A stretch of 64,000 nucleotides of DNA, taken from assembly GCF_963675165.1 (NCBI RefSeq), contig NC_087377.1, positions 3,564,978 through 3,628,977 of the forward strand. Reading direction: 5' to 3'. The position numbers and the translations under genes are program-made. The notes under the pieces are model-generated. The model saw only the letters and a program-made list of their open reading frames with translations, searched no databases and was not told where the DNA came from. This stretch comes from Halichondria panicea. Its lineage: Eukaryota; Porifera; Demospongiae; Suberitida; Halichondriidae. Of this stretch, positions 1 to 12,000 are shown piece after piece. Each line of letters starts with the position of its first letter. Within the stretch, counting starts at the first letter, position 1.

Positions 1-646
1 AATGGAACCTCCAGTGAACTAGTCGAACCTCCTTCGCAAGGTAAATGGTCTGTGTACCAAGCATTATCTATTATAGTTATGTAGTACCACTCTCTTTACA
101 GCTAACGACACGATTACTGACATCTCACCATCGTCATCTCTTCCTGAGTCTATTCAACTACCCTCTATTTATACAATAGCAGGTGAGTAATAAAATATGC
201 TAAGCAGGCTTAACTGTCTAGTATATGATTGGCTGCTTATACCCTGTAATTACGTTATACAGTGTCTTCAGGTGTAACTGCTGTGGTAGTTCTACTCCTA
301 CTCTTAGTCATCGCCATTTTAACAGCTGTTGTCGTAGTGAAACAAAAACAAAGGAACCACAAAGGTAAACTGTTGACAATTTTGTTTATTATATTTACTA
401 TTTCTCTTTAATTTAGGTGATGTTGTTGTATCAGATGGAAGAGTGGATTTGTCATCAACATTGCCAGGAATTGAGCAGCCTAACGAAGCTCATGCTCCAG
501 TGCTCAATAAGAACATTGCTTATGAGCAGACACGGATACCAAGACACAATGAACACACCACCACCATTGTCACCACGGTAGTAGCAATGGATAATATTGA
601 GCCTAGTCATGAGTACGAAGAAGTATTACCTCAGGGACATTTTTAG
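1..646 (+). CDS. Ig/FN3-family transmembrane receptor, copy A (3' part only)
   Basis: Only the 3' end of this gene is in the window. Exons read as end of an FN3 domain (1-40), a 27-codon juxtamembrane stalk (102-182), a TM exon (263-364) and the cytoplasmic tail with stop (417-646). All introns are GT-AG and phase 1, exactly as in the complete paralogue at 15179-17243, which is how the exons were delimited. The TM exon encodes a long Val/Leu/Ile run followed by a basic stop-transfer stretch (KQKQRNHK). The tail keeps Tyr in IAYEQT and in EYEEV near the C terminus, but the first tail tyrosine of the paralogues is His here. It is a single-pass surface receptor by architecture; the ligand is unknown. 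Nothing in the visible part is broken. Confidence 0.8.
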
Positions 647-880
647 AACGATTGAACATCACTTCACATCGATTAATGTGGCAACATAAACCACATCTCG
701 CCCTCCAACCATAGTATAACTATAACATAAAGGTCAAATTATGCTAATTTAGTACCCAATTATTCTCAATTATGCTAGTTGCTAGAAGTTATTATTATTA
801 GAACTATTACTCCTGCTAGCATAATTTGCCAAGCGAGGGCTTCAATCCATAATCACTCTGTTGTCTACGACCTCAGTATC

Positions 881-1104
881 TCTCCTCCACCTCTGAGCTC
901 TCAATGACAAACAGTTTAGCAATATCTTTAGCTTGAGTCGTAGCTTGATTGGGTAGTCATCGTCCTTACACAACTTTTTGCGGCCATTATCATAGAACAC
1001 AGAGAACTAGATCTAGCGTTCAATTAGAGACGGATCGGCCTGGGATCGAGGCTAACAGAGAACTTGATCGGACTATCATTCTCAACGACAAAAGGAAAGA
1101 GGAA
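881..1104 (-). pseudogene. Decayed copy of the RASSF RA-domain exon
   Basis: This stretch is recognisably the RA-domain exon of the RASSF gene at 18356-18532. It shares the reverse-strand runs encoding the DDDYPL region and the IAKLFVIE region. It carries small deletions, an extra block of roughly 75 bases near 1005-1080, and no splice donor. It lies directly downstream of receptor copy A, just as intact RASSF lies downstream of receptor gene B. It is best read as the leftover of a duplicated receptor-plus-RASSF block. Confidence 0.75.
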
Positions 1105-2197
1105 TTAATGTTTAGTTGCATGGGAAGAAGCCAATAGACGAGCTAAATAAATATGATGAGCTAAAATTAATGTATTACTGTCTGAGTATAATAATTATCA
1201 GACGTGGTGGAGGCCAACTGCATGGCCACTGCATGCATGTGCCGTTTGTTATCCCTTTCCTTACCTTTGTGAAAGTCTGGAACAGGAGTGTCTTGGTCGA
1301 TCAATTAGTGTGGATCCGGCCTCACCACGCCTCCATGTCATTCTATTAGTCTAGATCCGGCTAGCAATTCTAGCTGGGACTCCCAGTTCTAGCTCGTTTT
1401 GTTTAGCGTGTCAGAGACTGGGAGAAGATGATTGGCACTCCCTGGCTCCTTTGGATGTACAGCTGTCCAGATCCCTAGAACATACCCTCCATTCTGACGA
1501 GTTATCAGTGCATAGGGTGCTTACTAGATTCTTGCCAGCCAGTACAGTTCAAGCTACACACAGCACCGCTCAACTATTCTCTACCCCATTATCTAGCTAA
1601 ATCTGGTCCAACTAGACAGCAGACACAGCTAGTTAATTCAGTAAAGCCAGGGGTAGCTGTGCTTCTACGGTTGTTCAGTACCCACGGTAACAATTCCTCT
1701 GGGCTGGGCTAACTAGTTGAGCCACGCCTCCCAATTCTCAAGGCTAGGTACATGTCTCTGTCTAGCTGCTTCTTCAGCTTCTTGCTCAGTTTTGTGGCTT
1801 AGAGAAAGGCCAGCTACTCAGGGGGAAGAGTCCAGATGAAAGTCTGGCAGCCAGGTGACGTCCAAACGGTCAGTTATTCTTTCCACCAACTTTTTAATCT
1901 AGTCTAGTCCTGCTTGCACTGCTACTGCTACTGCTACTCTTCCTACTACTACTGCTGCTACTCTTCCTAGCTAGTCAAAGGTTTCTTTTTTTTTTTTTTT
2001 TTTTTTAACTACGTATGCACAAAGAGACATCAAAGCTTACATAAAAGGACACAGATTTTTAGCCTACTTGACTGATAAGGCCGTTACCTAGACTACAGTT
2101 TGTTTGTCAGGGAGGAGCTCACATACAACTTCATCTAATTCATCATAACGATTCGTTACCGTTGTTGTAATTTCTACAACAGATTGCCAAGGAAAGA
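1105..2197. other. Stretch without a recognised gene
   Basis: No supported gene. The part from about 1340 to 1900 is less AT-rich than its surroundings and has no long open frame. A Leu/Ser-like trinucleotide microsatellite (CTACTG/CTACTC) lies near 1918-1970 and a poly-T run near 1987-2006. Confidence 0.6.
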
Positions 2198-2842
2198 GTT
2201 ATGCCTCTACATACAAGAGTGTATAATTATCATAAATGCTGCTATAGCTCAAAAAAAGTGCCCATGCATGTAACTATATGTCGATAGCTAACGTGGTGAT
2301 ATGAATGGTATTCACAGATATGTCTATCCAGGAGTACATTAATGGTCTACCTGTTTAATAGCTATAGCTGTACATGCAATTGTTGCATGTCAGTATCTAG
2401 AAAATCGCCTTGAAGTCTGACCTTATAAACCAGTTGTCAACAAGAAGTATACTCATTTTTAAAATTATCGAGATTTGCATTTACACCTGAACCTTTAACC
2501 TTAAAACAGTTGTCAACAAGAAGTAGTAATATAGTGTTTTTAGATTTGCATTTACACCTGAATCTTTAACCAGTTGTCAACAAGAAGTATATAGGGTATC
2601 TATAAGTATAATTATAGTGCACATGGTTTCTAGAGATTTTCATTTACATCTGAGCAACAACTTTAAACCTAGTGTAGTATATTGGTTTTTAAATTGAACC
2701 TTTAACTTAAACCAGTTGTCAACAAGAAGTATGTAGTATATAGTGGTTTCTAGAGATATGCATTTACATCTGAACAACAACTTTAAACCTTGTTCAAACC
2801 AGTTTGAGATTTTAGTATAAAATGCATGAACCAAGGAAAACC
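2198..2842. repeat. Segmental repeat with minisatellite, copy 1
   Basis: This segment matches 4238-5042. Both begin with the same unique lead-in (TTATGCCTCTA...), continue into diverged tandem units, and end in TTTTAGTATAAAATGCATGA. The units carry CAGTTGTCAACAAGAAGTA, at about 2430, 2507, 2572 and 2712 in this copy. A TATAAAA stands at 2816-2822. In copy 2 the same end forms the promoter-proximal region of the collagen gene; here it abuts a recombinase remnant instead. Confidence 0.8.
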
Positions 2843-3560
2843 ATGGACTCTGTGTTCAGAACATTGAGGAAGGAAGGTATATAGGATTGGAGAAGAAAAC
2901 AGCAAAGCCATTTTCGAAGGAAGAAGAGCAGAAACTTTGATTATCTGGAGCATTGGGTGTGCAAGACCCTGTATCACTTCAACGTGCTGTATTCTTTTCA
3001 ATTGGCAAAAGTTTTTGCCTGAGAGGAGGAAACGAGCATCGTGAACTTAATTGAAAAGAGAAGTCTGAGGCTACAGATACACCGAGAATGCATCCAAAAA
3101 CCGTGCAGGTGGACTTGGCCAGTTAAAACTGCAGAACAAACTGTCTTCATAGCAGCAGTTCATGAAGCTGGAGAAAGATGCCATTGCTACCTACTTGATC
3201 TGTACCTATCGAAACCGACTTGTTTTACGTCCGTCCCCTCGAAAATGTCCAACTCGAATCTCAAACATGGTACACTTGTGTCCCTGTAGGAAGAAACAAA
3301 CTGTACGAAATGGTGAACGACATGTGTACTCTTGCTGGGATTCTGGGAAGAACAAATCATAGCCTCAGAGCAACAGGCGCTACTGAGCTATACAATGCTG
3401 GTGTTTCAGAGAAAATCATTAAAGAGTGAACTGGACATCGTTCTTTGGAATGTCTACAAATGTACGAGCGTACAAGGGAGAAGCAACAGAATGCCGTATC
3501 CAGAGTTTATCTGCACAAAAAGAAATGTGGAAATGACGAAACTGGCAGAAAACACAACGA
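2843..3560 (+). pseudogene. Crypton-like tyrosine recombinase (DUF3504 type), degraded
   Basis: Translating in shifting frames gives the hallmark blocks of Crypton-derived recombinases in order: an N-terminal MDSVFRTLRKEGI, then FCLRGGNEHREL, YTENASKNRAGGLGQLK, LLDLYLSK, VGRNKLYEM, NHSLRATGATELYNAG, TGHRSLECLQMYERT. The catalytic Arg (HSLR), His (TGHR) and the candidate nucleophile Tyr (MYER) are visible. The frame is broken several times: stops before 3060, frame changes in 3060-3220, and an in-frame TGA at 3427-3429 inside the catalytic region, where an Arg codon would be expected. It is therefore a dead mobile-element gene. Family assignment rests on recalled motif patterns, not on a search. 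Confidence 0.75.
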
Positions 3561-3968
3561 ACATTGCAACTCACTCATCTGTTCCAGTCATGAACTTTCA
3601 TAACTGCATGCCAAGTGAACATCAACTAATACAGCCACGGGTCCATCGTCAACAGTGGAGCTTCTCTCAACCATTAGTTATGTTATTACGTTACTGGACT
3701 ACAATCATCTAGCTCTTATAATTATTTTATTATTACTGTCATGCATTGTAAATCACAATAAACTGTTAATGTTGTAGTTTGTAGCCCAGATATTACTATA
3801 GCTCATAGTTCCCTGCTAAATACACTCAAATGGGATCTAATAGAAATAGAGCACATAGCAACAATAAGCAAAAACACTCATTGACAAGTGGGATCTAAAA
3901 CTATGGTATAATGTGTTTTGCCAACCGCTCCACAATTCTATCACTGAATGCTGAATGCTATGATTATA
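3561..3968. other. Spacer without a recognised gene
   Basis: AT-rich. Nothing coding is supported beyond the end of the recombinase relic. The 3' end of the spacer leads into the conserved promoter motif at 3969. Confidence 0.5.
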
Positions 3969-3989
3969 TGTTTAGTTAATGATCTTTAC
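3969..3989 (+). promoter_or_regulatory. Conserved upstream motif, receptor families
   Basis: TGTTTAGTTAATGATCTTTA occurs here 71 bp before a signal-peptide ATG (4060). The same motif stands before five other signal exons or relics in this window. Its role as a promoter element is inferred from position and conservation. Confidence 0.6.
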
Positions 3990-4059
3990 TAGAATCTAGG
4001 TGATGGCGGTTAGATTCCCAGCAATCATAATTCTCTTGATGGCAACTAGACTAAAAGTG

Positions 4060-4237
4060 ATGGACCTGAGATGGCTCATTCTTTCAACAGCTCTTGTGGC
4101 ATCTATACAAGGTTGGTCTCTCATGAGTCAAACTCAGTGCATTGTGTTTTTATGTGTTTGCAGCTCAGTTCACAGTACAACCAGTGTCAGTGGGTGGTAC
4201 AGACCCAAGGGCTGAATAAAGTGTTTGAGTGTCGGTT
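4060..4237 (+). pseudogene. Truncated Ig-receptor start (signal exon plus part of Ig exon)
   Basis: Exon 4060-4111 encodes an intact signal peptide (MDLRWLILSTALVASIQ) ending in phase 1 with a GT donor. It matches gene B exon 1 almost base for base. The following exon opens at 4164 after a TTTGCAG acceptor with AQFTVQPVSV. It then carries a 4-base insertion near 4195 that shifts the frame into a TAA, and homology stops at about 4237 where the segmental repeat begins. This is a receptor gene cut off by the repeat that now holds the collagen promoter. Confidence 0.8.
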
Positions 4238-5042
4238 TGTTATGCCTCTATATACAAGAGTATATAATTATATCATTTATGCTGCTAGCTCAAAAAAAGT
4301 ACCTATGCAATGCAACTATAATTATGTCGATAGCTAACGTGGTGATATGAAAATGGTATTCACAGATATGTCTATCTGTTAGCTAGCTGCATGTACATGC
4401 ACTTGTTTATGTCAGTATCTAGTGGTTATAGAAAATTGCCTCGAAGTCTGACCTTATAAACCAGTTGTCGACAAGAAGTACTCGTTTTTAAAATTAGAGA
4501 TTTGCATTTGCACCTGAACCTTTAACCTTAAAGCAGTTGTCAACAAGAAGTAGTAGCATAGTGTTTTTAGATTTGCATTTACACTTGAACCTTTAACCTT
4601 ATAAATCAGTTGTCAACAAGAAGTATAACTATTGTGCACGCTTTCTAGAGATTTGCATTTACATCTGAGCAACAACTTTAAACCTAGTAGATCTATGTAG
4701 TATTAGTGGTTTTTAAATTGAACCTTTAACAGTTGTCAACAAGAAGTACGTAGTATATAGTGGTTTCTTTAGATTTGCATTTACACCTGAACCTTTAACC
4801 TTATAAACCAGTTGTCAACAAGAAGTATAACTATTGTGCACGCTTTCTAGAGATTTGCATTTACATCTGAGCAACAACTTTAAACCTAGTAGATCTATGT
4901 AGTATTAGTGGTTTTTAAATTGAACTTTTAACCTTACCCCAGTTGTCAACAAAAAGTACGTAGTATATAGTGGTTTCTAGAGATTTGCATTTACATCTGA
5001 ACAATAACTTTGAGATTTTAGTATAAAATGCATGAACCAAGG
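4238..5042. repeat. Segmental repeat with minisatellite, copy 2 (collagen upstream region)
   Basis: Second copy of 2198-2842. It is longer because the unit with CAGTTGTCAACAAGAAGTA is present about six times (near 4463, 4531, 4606, 4730, 4811 and 4940). One block of roughly 200 bases is itself duplicated inside it (4600-4720 resembles 4805-4930). It ends with TATAAAA at 5022-5028, 62 bp before the collagen start codon, a plausible TATA box. Confidence 0.8.
5022..5028 (+). promoter_or_regulatory. Candidate TATA box, collagen gene
   Basis: TATAAAA lies 62 bp upstream of the collagen ATG. The identical string and its neighbourhood occur at 2816-2822 in the other repeat copy. Confidence 0.45.
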
Positions 5043-5089
5043 ATTCCAAGCATTCGACCATCCAGAAAAACCCTCCAAAAGGAACAAAA

Positions 5090-6032
5090 ATGAAAGCATC
5101 AGCCAAAGCAGTATCAATCTGCATACTTTTAGAGTGCCTCACTGTGATCCGAGGTAAAGGACATGCATGCAAAGCAAAGCAATTTCTACTGGTTAAACTA
5201 ATGCTATATATTTTACTAGTAGCCAACTTCTTTAATAATTATGCATGCAATAATTTGTTGTAATTTGATCAATGCAGCTTCCCCTGTTGAAGCAGTCAAG
5301 CCCAACAACACAGAGATTACTCCCAATGTCCATTATATCCAGATACTCTGTGGTAGAGATGACCCTCAGGGTATGCCAGGAACCCCAGGAATTGATGGGA
5401 GAGATGGAGAGCCAGGGATGCTGGGGGAAAAGGGAGAGCTGGGGATACAGGGACTAAAAGGGGACAGAGGAGAACAAGGACCCGCCGGTGGAGGGGTCAC
5501 TTATATAAGGTGGGGGAAGACATCTTGTCCCTCTGTGTCAGGAACATTGCTGCTCTATCACGGAATAGCCGCTGGGAGTTGGTATGCACATGTTGGAGGT
5601 GGGGCGAACTATCTATGTATGCCGCATAACCCTCAATATGGAGCTTTTCAAGCTGGTGTGCAAGGTACAAGCCCTATCTATGGAACTGAGTACCAACCGT
5701 ATGGTGGACCACTTGGCTCACACGATCACAATGTCCCTTGTGCTGTTTGCTATGCATCTACAAGAGTGTCGCTGCTGATGCTGCCAGCTCGAGTGGAATG
5801 CCCAACATCTTGGACTCGTGAATACACGGGCTATCTGATGTCAAATTATTTTGCTAATAACCACCATCGAACCATGTATGAGTGTGTTGACCAATCTCCT
5901 GACAGAATACCAGGAAGCGCACCAAGTACAGACGGTGCAGTATTCTATCATGTAGAGGCTGCCTGCAATGGCCTACCTTGTGGACCTTATGACCCACAGA
6001 AAGAACTAACATGTGCTGTGTGTACCAAGTAG
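5090..6032 (+). CDS. Short-chain collagen (C4/spongin type)
   Basis: Two exons, 5090-5153 and 5278-6032, with a GTAAAG...GCAG phase-1 intron, give 272 residues. Exon 1 encodes a signal peptide (MKASAKAVSICILLECLTVI). After a short N-terminal linker with one Cys comes an uninterrupted Gly-X-Y run of about 13 triplets (residues 53-91, starting GMPGTPGIDG). A large Cys-rich C-terminal domain follows (about 95-272), with recognisable blocks VTYIRWGKTSCP, HDHNVPCAVCY and LPARVECPTSW. This layout is that of sponge short-chain collagens such as Ephydatia C4, and related proteins occur in other invertebrates. The expected role is a secreted extracellular-matrix component. The reading frame is intact. 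It sits among receptor relics, and its upstream region is a repeat shared with 2198-2842. Confidence 0.92.
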
Positions 6033-6325
6033 ACTGAGCTAACAATACATAGACTACTATGTAAGAAACTGAGTTCTTTAGCAGTGCCAGTGTGATTATT
6101 GTACATATTAACTGGGTTGTAAATCTATATGCACAAAGTAAAACATATGCTGTATACATTATTAAATTTGTAGAAAATTGGCGTCATTCATAGGTCACAT
6201 GACACATGTATGAAACCTCGATGAAAATGTTTATGTCTCCTGCAGATTTGCATTCTACAACTATAGACCTCTGGTATAAATGTGTACTTTGCAAAACCAC
6301 CCCACAATTCTATGAATGCTATTAC

Positions 6326-7351
6326 GTTTAGTTAATGATCTTTTATTACTACATTTACGGGGGTTATAATGTTTGCAGCTCAGTTCACAGTAGAACCAGT
6401 GCCAGTGGTATAGCAAGGGCTGATTGCAGTGTTTAGGTGTGTGCATTCTGAAGCACAAAATTACAATTGGGGGCTCAATGGTACTGGCAATAGCTATACC
6501 CACCTAATGTGACTGTTATTCCACCATCTGGTGACACTACCCTAGCAAAACTGATCATCCCAGCCACAGACCTGTACAATAATACTGTGTATGGTGTAAA
6601 GTGTTGGTAGTGGTTATTATAGTAGAAGCCAAGGAGAGTTCGTTAGTGAACTCATAGATCATAGAGCAAAGAAGAATGTCTCTACTATCTATGGTGAACT
6701 GTACGGAAGCCCATATAGGGGCCATTTAGTTCCGTGTAAATATTCCACTCTATAGAATGCACTTCCATTCTGAAATTCCATTCTGGAATGCAATTACTGT
6801 GTGTGTATAGTATTTAAAAGCAAGTTGAGTATGATGCATGTTTTATGACCTCCCAAGTAGTTAACTGTAGCAAGGGCTACCGAAATTCAGCCGTTGTATA
6901 GCTATGCATTTTTGAGAGATTGTTAATTATACATCTAACCCCCCCTTCCCCATGCACACATAGTGTCATATCTGTAAGGAGTGTGAATGGGAGTATAGTG
7001 TCCCTATAATGCAGGACAAAGTCCCGCCTACCAGCTGATGTTCAACCAGAGTGGACGCATCGTATGTGTCATGACAAAGGTCAAATTGATATAATTTTGG
7101 TCCAGTACGTGTACAGGCCAGAACTGGCAGCCTGGAATTTAATTGTATCAGATAGAAGAGTGGATTGGTCATCAACATTGCCAGGAATTGAGCAGCCTAA
7201 CGAAGCTCATGCTCCAGTGCTCAATAAGAACATTGCCTATGAGCAGACACGGATACCAAGACACAATGAACACACCACCACCATCGTCACCACGGTAGTA
7301 GCAATGAATAACATTGAGCCAAGTCATGAATACGAAGAAGTATTGCTCTAA
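6326..7351 (+). pseudogene. Ig-receptor relic with upstream motif, Ig exon and tail exon
   Basis: The conserved motif is at 6326-6343, but the signal exon is missing. A TTTGCAG acceptor leads straight into a damaged Ig exon (6379 to about 6605). It still shows the NYNWGLN-like and PSGDTTLAKLIIPATD-like blocks but has stops and frame changes. About 530 bases of unrelated DNA follow, then a tail exon relic (7143-7351) ending in HEYEEVLL and a stop, without the usual PQGHF. The TM exon is gone and the acceptor of the tail exon is not preserved. It is a dead member of the family of copies A and B. Confidence 0.75.
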
Positions 7352-7579
7352 ATATTCAAAGCATTTCAAAGAGACAATTTATAAGTCTGTGCAATAATAA
7401 TTATGTTTGCATAAAAATTATTGTCACGGTGTTGCTTTTGATAGGCTTTTGATAGATCTATAAGCACTTAGGCACGTGTGTGTACAAGTTATAAACGATT
7501 CAAGTGATGGCACAGCTATAATTATTTAACCATAATCTCTGTGCACAATGTCATAACAATTATTCACTAAAATTTTACT

Positions 7580-7599
7580 TGTTTGGTTAACGATCTTTA
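7580..7599 (+). promoter_or_regulatory. Conserved upstream motif, probably original promoter of gene B
   Basis: TGTTTGGTTAACGATCTTTA. If the inverted-repeat insertion 7612-15150 is removed in thought, this motif would stand 40 bp before the gene B start codon. That is close to the 52-99 bp seen at 30207, 33772, 57320 and 3969. Confidence 0.55.
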
Positions 7600-8039
7600 T
7601 TGTGCCCACAAATGCGCATGTAGGACCAGAAAGCCAGAAATCGGAAAAAGCGGAAGTGAAGAGTAAATGAGTGGGCGTAGCAGGGCAATGCATTCCAAGG
7701 TTAACCCTTGACTTTGCGCAGATGTAATGCATGAGATGCTGTTGCCAGATCACCCTACTAGTATCAGTGTAAGTAAGTAGAAAGCTGGCCAGCCTAGTTT
7801 TAAGAGTCAGGTAAGTAGACTCTTCATTCTCTTCATTGTCTGCAGTATAGACTCGATAATATGGCTAGCTACTTGCACATGTCTGCAGTAGACTCTAGCT
7901 AGCTACATGCACAATGACTGAATGAATTATGTCTGTACACTGAGCTAGATTTTGTATGAATTTAACATCTATCATTTTTAAGGTGTGTTAATTCAGCCAG
8001 TCACCTAACTCCTACTTATACTCCCCAATTTATTGTCCT

Positions 8040-9040
8040 GAGGTTATTTGGCTCTACTGAAACACGCCGAGCCACTTTTCTGACTTTCTGAGAGCCATGA
8101 TTCGAGAACGGGAACTGGAATAATTATGTTCAGTCCTGATATAATATAGACAAGCACGTATCAGCCAATAAGTTATGTTGAAATACTCAAGTTACTTTAA
8201 TCGACTGGAACTTGCTAAGAAGCTTTTCTGACTTTCCGAGAGCAGTGATTCGTTAACAGGAACCCTGAAAATAATATATTCAGTGCTGGACTAGACATGC
8301 ATGCAGATATCAGCCAGTATGTTGATAATTATATACTCTTCTGAGGTTACTTCAATCGACTGGAACTTGCTGAAAAACTTTTCTGACTTTCCGAGAGCTG
8401 TGGTTCATTAACGGGAACCCTGAAAAATAATATATTCAGTGCTGGTCTAGACATGCATGCATGCAGATATATCAGCCAGTATGTTGATATATACTCTTCT
8501 GAGGTTACTTTAATCGACTGGAAGTTGCTGAGAAACTTTTCTGACTTTCCGAGAGCAGTGCTTAGTAAACAGAAACCCAGAAAATATATTTAGTGCTGGT
8601 CTTAGACAAGCAGGTAGCAGCCAATACGTTGATACACTCTTCTGAGGTTACTTTAATCGACTGGAACTTGCTGAGCAAGAACTAGCTGAGAAACTTTTCA
8701 GACTTTCCGAGAGCAGTGCTTCGTAAACGGAAACCCAGAAAGTATATTTAGTGCTGGTTTTAGACCAGCAGGTATCAACCAATACGTTGATACACTCTTC
8801 TCGGGTTAATTTAATCGACTGGGAACTTACTGAGCAACTTTTTAGACTTTCCGAGAGCATGCAGTGATTCGTAAACAGAACTTGACCCTGAAAATGTTCA
8901 GTACTGTTCTTAGACAAGCATGTATCAACTAATACCTATAATTATATACCCAAGTTTACAATTCTGAGGTTACTTTAATTGACTAGAACTTGTTGACTTT
9001 CCAAGAGCAGTGATTCGTAAACAGAAACCCTGAAAATTAA
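8040..9040 (-). repeat. Satellite array, left arm
   Basis: Roughly seven diverged tandem units, read on the minus strand relative to the array at 13215-14740. Each contains the reverse complement of the CAGTCGATTAAAGTAACCTC block. Confidence 0.8.
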
Positions 9041-9059
9041 TTTTGTTGAACACCCCTTA

Positions 9060-12000
9060 ATAATAACATTAAGGTAAATTCTATACCAGGATCCAACACA
9101 GTAATGATACACAAACAATCTTCATTATATAGTCAAGTCCTGTTGTGTATAATTATATTATAGTCTACAGCTATACAATATAGATGTAGGCATATGGATA
9201 AGCAGGACAATATCATGAAGTAGGCAGATGATGCTGCAATACTAGAGATTGAAGAAGATATGAGAGTGAGTGAGGAATACTCAGAATGTGCTGAATCAGA
9301 GGTATATACAGGCATATATAGTTACAACATAAACTGTCGATGTGTACAATGTGTTAATTACGTAATGGTTATGCAATGTTTACTACGTTTATAGTTTTAG
9401 TTTTGTGGTAATACGTGCCAGGCCAGTTTCTTAAAATAATCGTCCCCATATTGGAAGGCAAGCATATCCCTATACCAACGATCAGAGCGCCCCAATGATA
9501 AAGGCTTACTATCATACATATACCGTGACAATCTGTCAGTGGGTGAAATTGAAACCCATTAACCAACCAGAAAGAAAAGCGCATGTGTTACGTACAGAAG
9601 AAAAAGGATGCCATCGAAGGGAGATTAAAAAGAAATTCGAGCATTAGAGGTGCAAAAATAATTATATCAATAGTTCCTGACTCAACCAGAAAATCAAATT
9701 AAAGGAAGATTTGAGAAAACCATGCTTTAATAATTACGTCCAGTGCAATCCTTAGCATCAAGTCCTAATGTGTATGATAGACTATCCTGCATGTAGACAT
9801 ATAATTTAGGTACAATTGCAAGTGGATAATGTCTTGCGCATTGATGTCTTTTCGAAGTATCTCATTTTGCACAAAGCAACAAAGCAATCAGCAGTTGCGT
9901 CTCCAGATTTTTTTTGCTGATTTTCGATTTTTGTTGATTTTGGATTTCTGGTTCGGCTTGAGTGTGAAAGACGTTCTGAGTTGTGTGTGTCACTATGACG
10001 CTGAAAGTGAAAATTATTCGAAACAGTGCTATATAATTATACTGAGACATCTGAATCCCAGCTAGGGCAAGGTAACTGCATGCATAAATTGTTTTATGCT
10101 GTAATAATTAACAATGTGCATTCTATATATATAATTATATAGATCTGCTATAACTGCAATGCTGTTTAATTTAGGAACCAATAGATTCTGTGAGGTCAGT
10201 TGGTTGTATCTGTACACATTGATGGTGTCCTGCATGCATGCATGCATGCATGTGTCCTATGAGCATTATTTATAGAAGAATGGAGTTTGATAATGTCTTC
10301 GTTCTTGATGTAATCTGCTGAAGATGTCATGATCAGGTCATTTATGCATATTATATGGTGGGAACATGCAGATAAAAAATTCCAGTAGTTTTAAGCATCT
10401 AATAGTGTCACACAATTTGTCTCACTTTTTTCAAAACTCAGCTAGTGTATTTAAATAATTATATATATAGGGCATACTCTTTCAAACTGGAAAAGCTCTG
10501 TTACCTGTACTGTGTGCATGCATGTGAATAGCATTACACACTATTGGTGAACTGATAATTATATGAAAATTATGGCTGAGTGCATGTTATACATGTATAC
10601 CCATGGCTATAACTATGCCATGGTATTATGTGAGATACCGTATATACGTATTGTGCTAGAAATAATATTAGTTACTATAGATATCATTAATATAGCACTA
10701 TACGTTAACGGCAAGAGTATAAATAATATAAGAAGAGAAGAGTGTCGAACTACCAATACCTCTATACACAAAACTGTGCACGATATCCTGTCAATTGCGC
10801 AAGCTTGCGCACACATTACGCAACGCACAGAATTTGTTAGCAGTGAGTAAAGAGTGGAAGTGAAGAGGATCAACCCGACTATTGTCTCTATTTATGATTT
10901 TTGTGAAAAGATCGTCTTCTATCAGTGTGCAGTGAGCAGCTCTGAACGTTGAACGCAAACGAATATAGCTAGAATCAGATGTCATTGTACATGCACCCCT
11001 AAAAACGTCACGGTTAACATTTTCTAGGAGATTACTAGTAAGTTTACAGTATACTTCATCACGTGCGCGAGTCATGTTACTTTGTGTATGATGCCGCTGA
11101 GTATAAAACACATAATTGTAATGGACAAACACATAACATTATAGGCAGATTGTTAACGCTAGCTATAGTTCTGGTAAGTTCTTATGCATGCTGTTCACGA
11201 TACATCTGTTACAAGGGCATAGGTATAGTGGATTTAGAGAACAGCTTTTTGGGGTTGGCTGCTAGAGTTTGTGCTATAGGTTTGTGTCATAATCAATTTT
11301 AGGATTAGGGATTGGTTTTGTAATTGCAGTTCCTCTAGTTTGCATAGCTTGATAGTAGTGTATATTTCCTTAATCCATGCAAGTTTTTAACGTTATGTCT
11401 TATTCCTTGGTGAACCAGTTAAGGACGCTGTTGTGGCCGTTGCATGTCTGTATATACAATAGCTGATGTTGTCTGTTTTTAGTTCTATATAAATAGGCAG
11501 TTTTAACATAATTATTGGGAGGCTTAGGGAGATGATTGGGTGGAAGTACTGCTGAAGTTATAATTATAGCTTGAATTGTAAAAAAAAGTTACTTGTGGAT
11601 CAAATAGGCGGATTATAACTATATAGTTGGCTGTGAGAGAGAATAAAACTAAGAAGTGGTCGGAGTATAGTTATATATGATTGATCCACTATACCGGCCT
11701 CTCTTGGTGTATCTGTTAAAATATATAAATCTAGAATATTGCCCTATATATGTGTGAGGGAGGCTATCAGTTGGATAATTAAGTTTCAACGACACAACAT
11801 TATTTTAACAGCCCCGGCCATATTAATTAAAGCCTGTCTGGTATGTACGTTGTATTATTATCTTGCTTTGTATGTCTACGGGATAGTCCATGCATAATGC
11901 TTATTATGAACTTGATGCTATAATTATAATAATTATAAGGATTGCTTGAATGCATTGGATGGTTTATTCTCAAATCTTCCTTTGATTTTCTGGTTGAGTC

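Noticed and set aside
443..646. Tail as a true ITAM
   Set aside because: Tyrosine spacing and +3 residues (YxxV, YxxT) do not satisfy YxxL/I x6-8 YxxL/I; single ITIM-like matches exist only in two copies.
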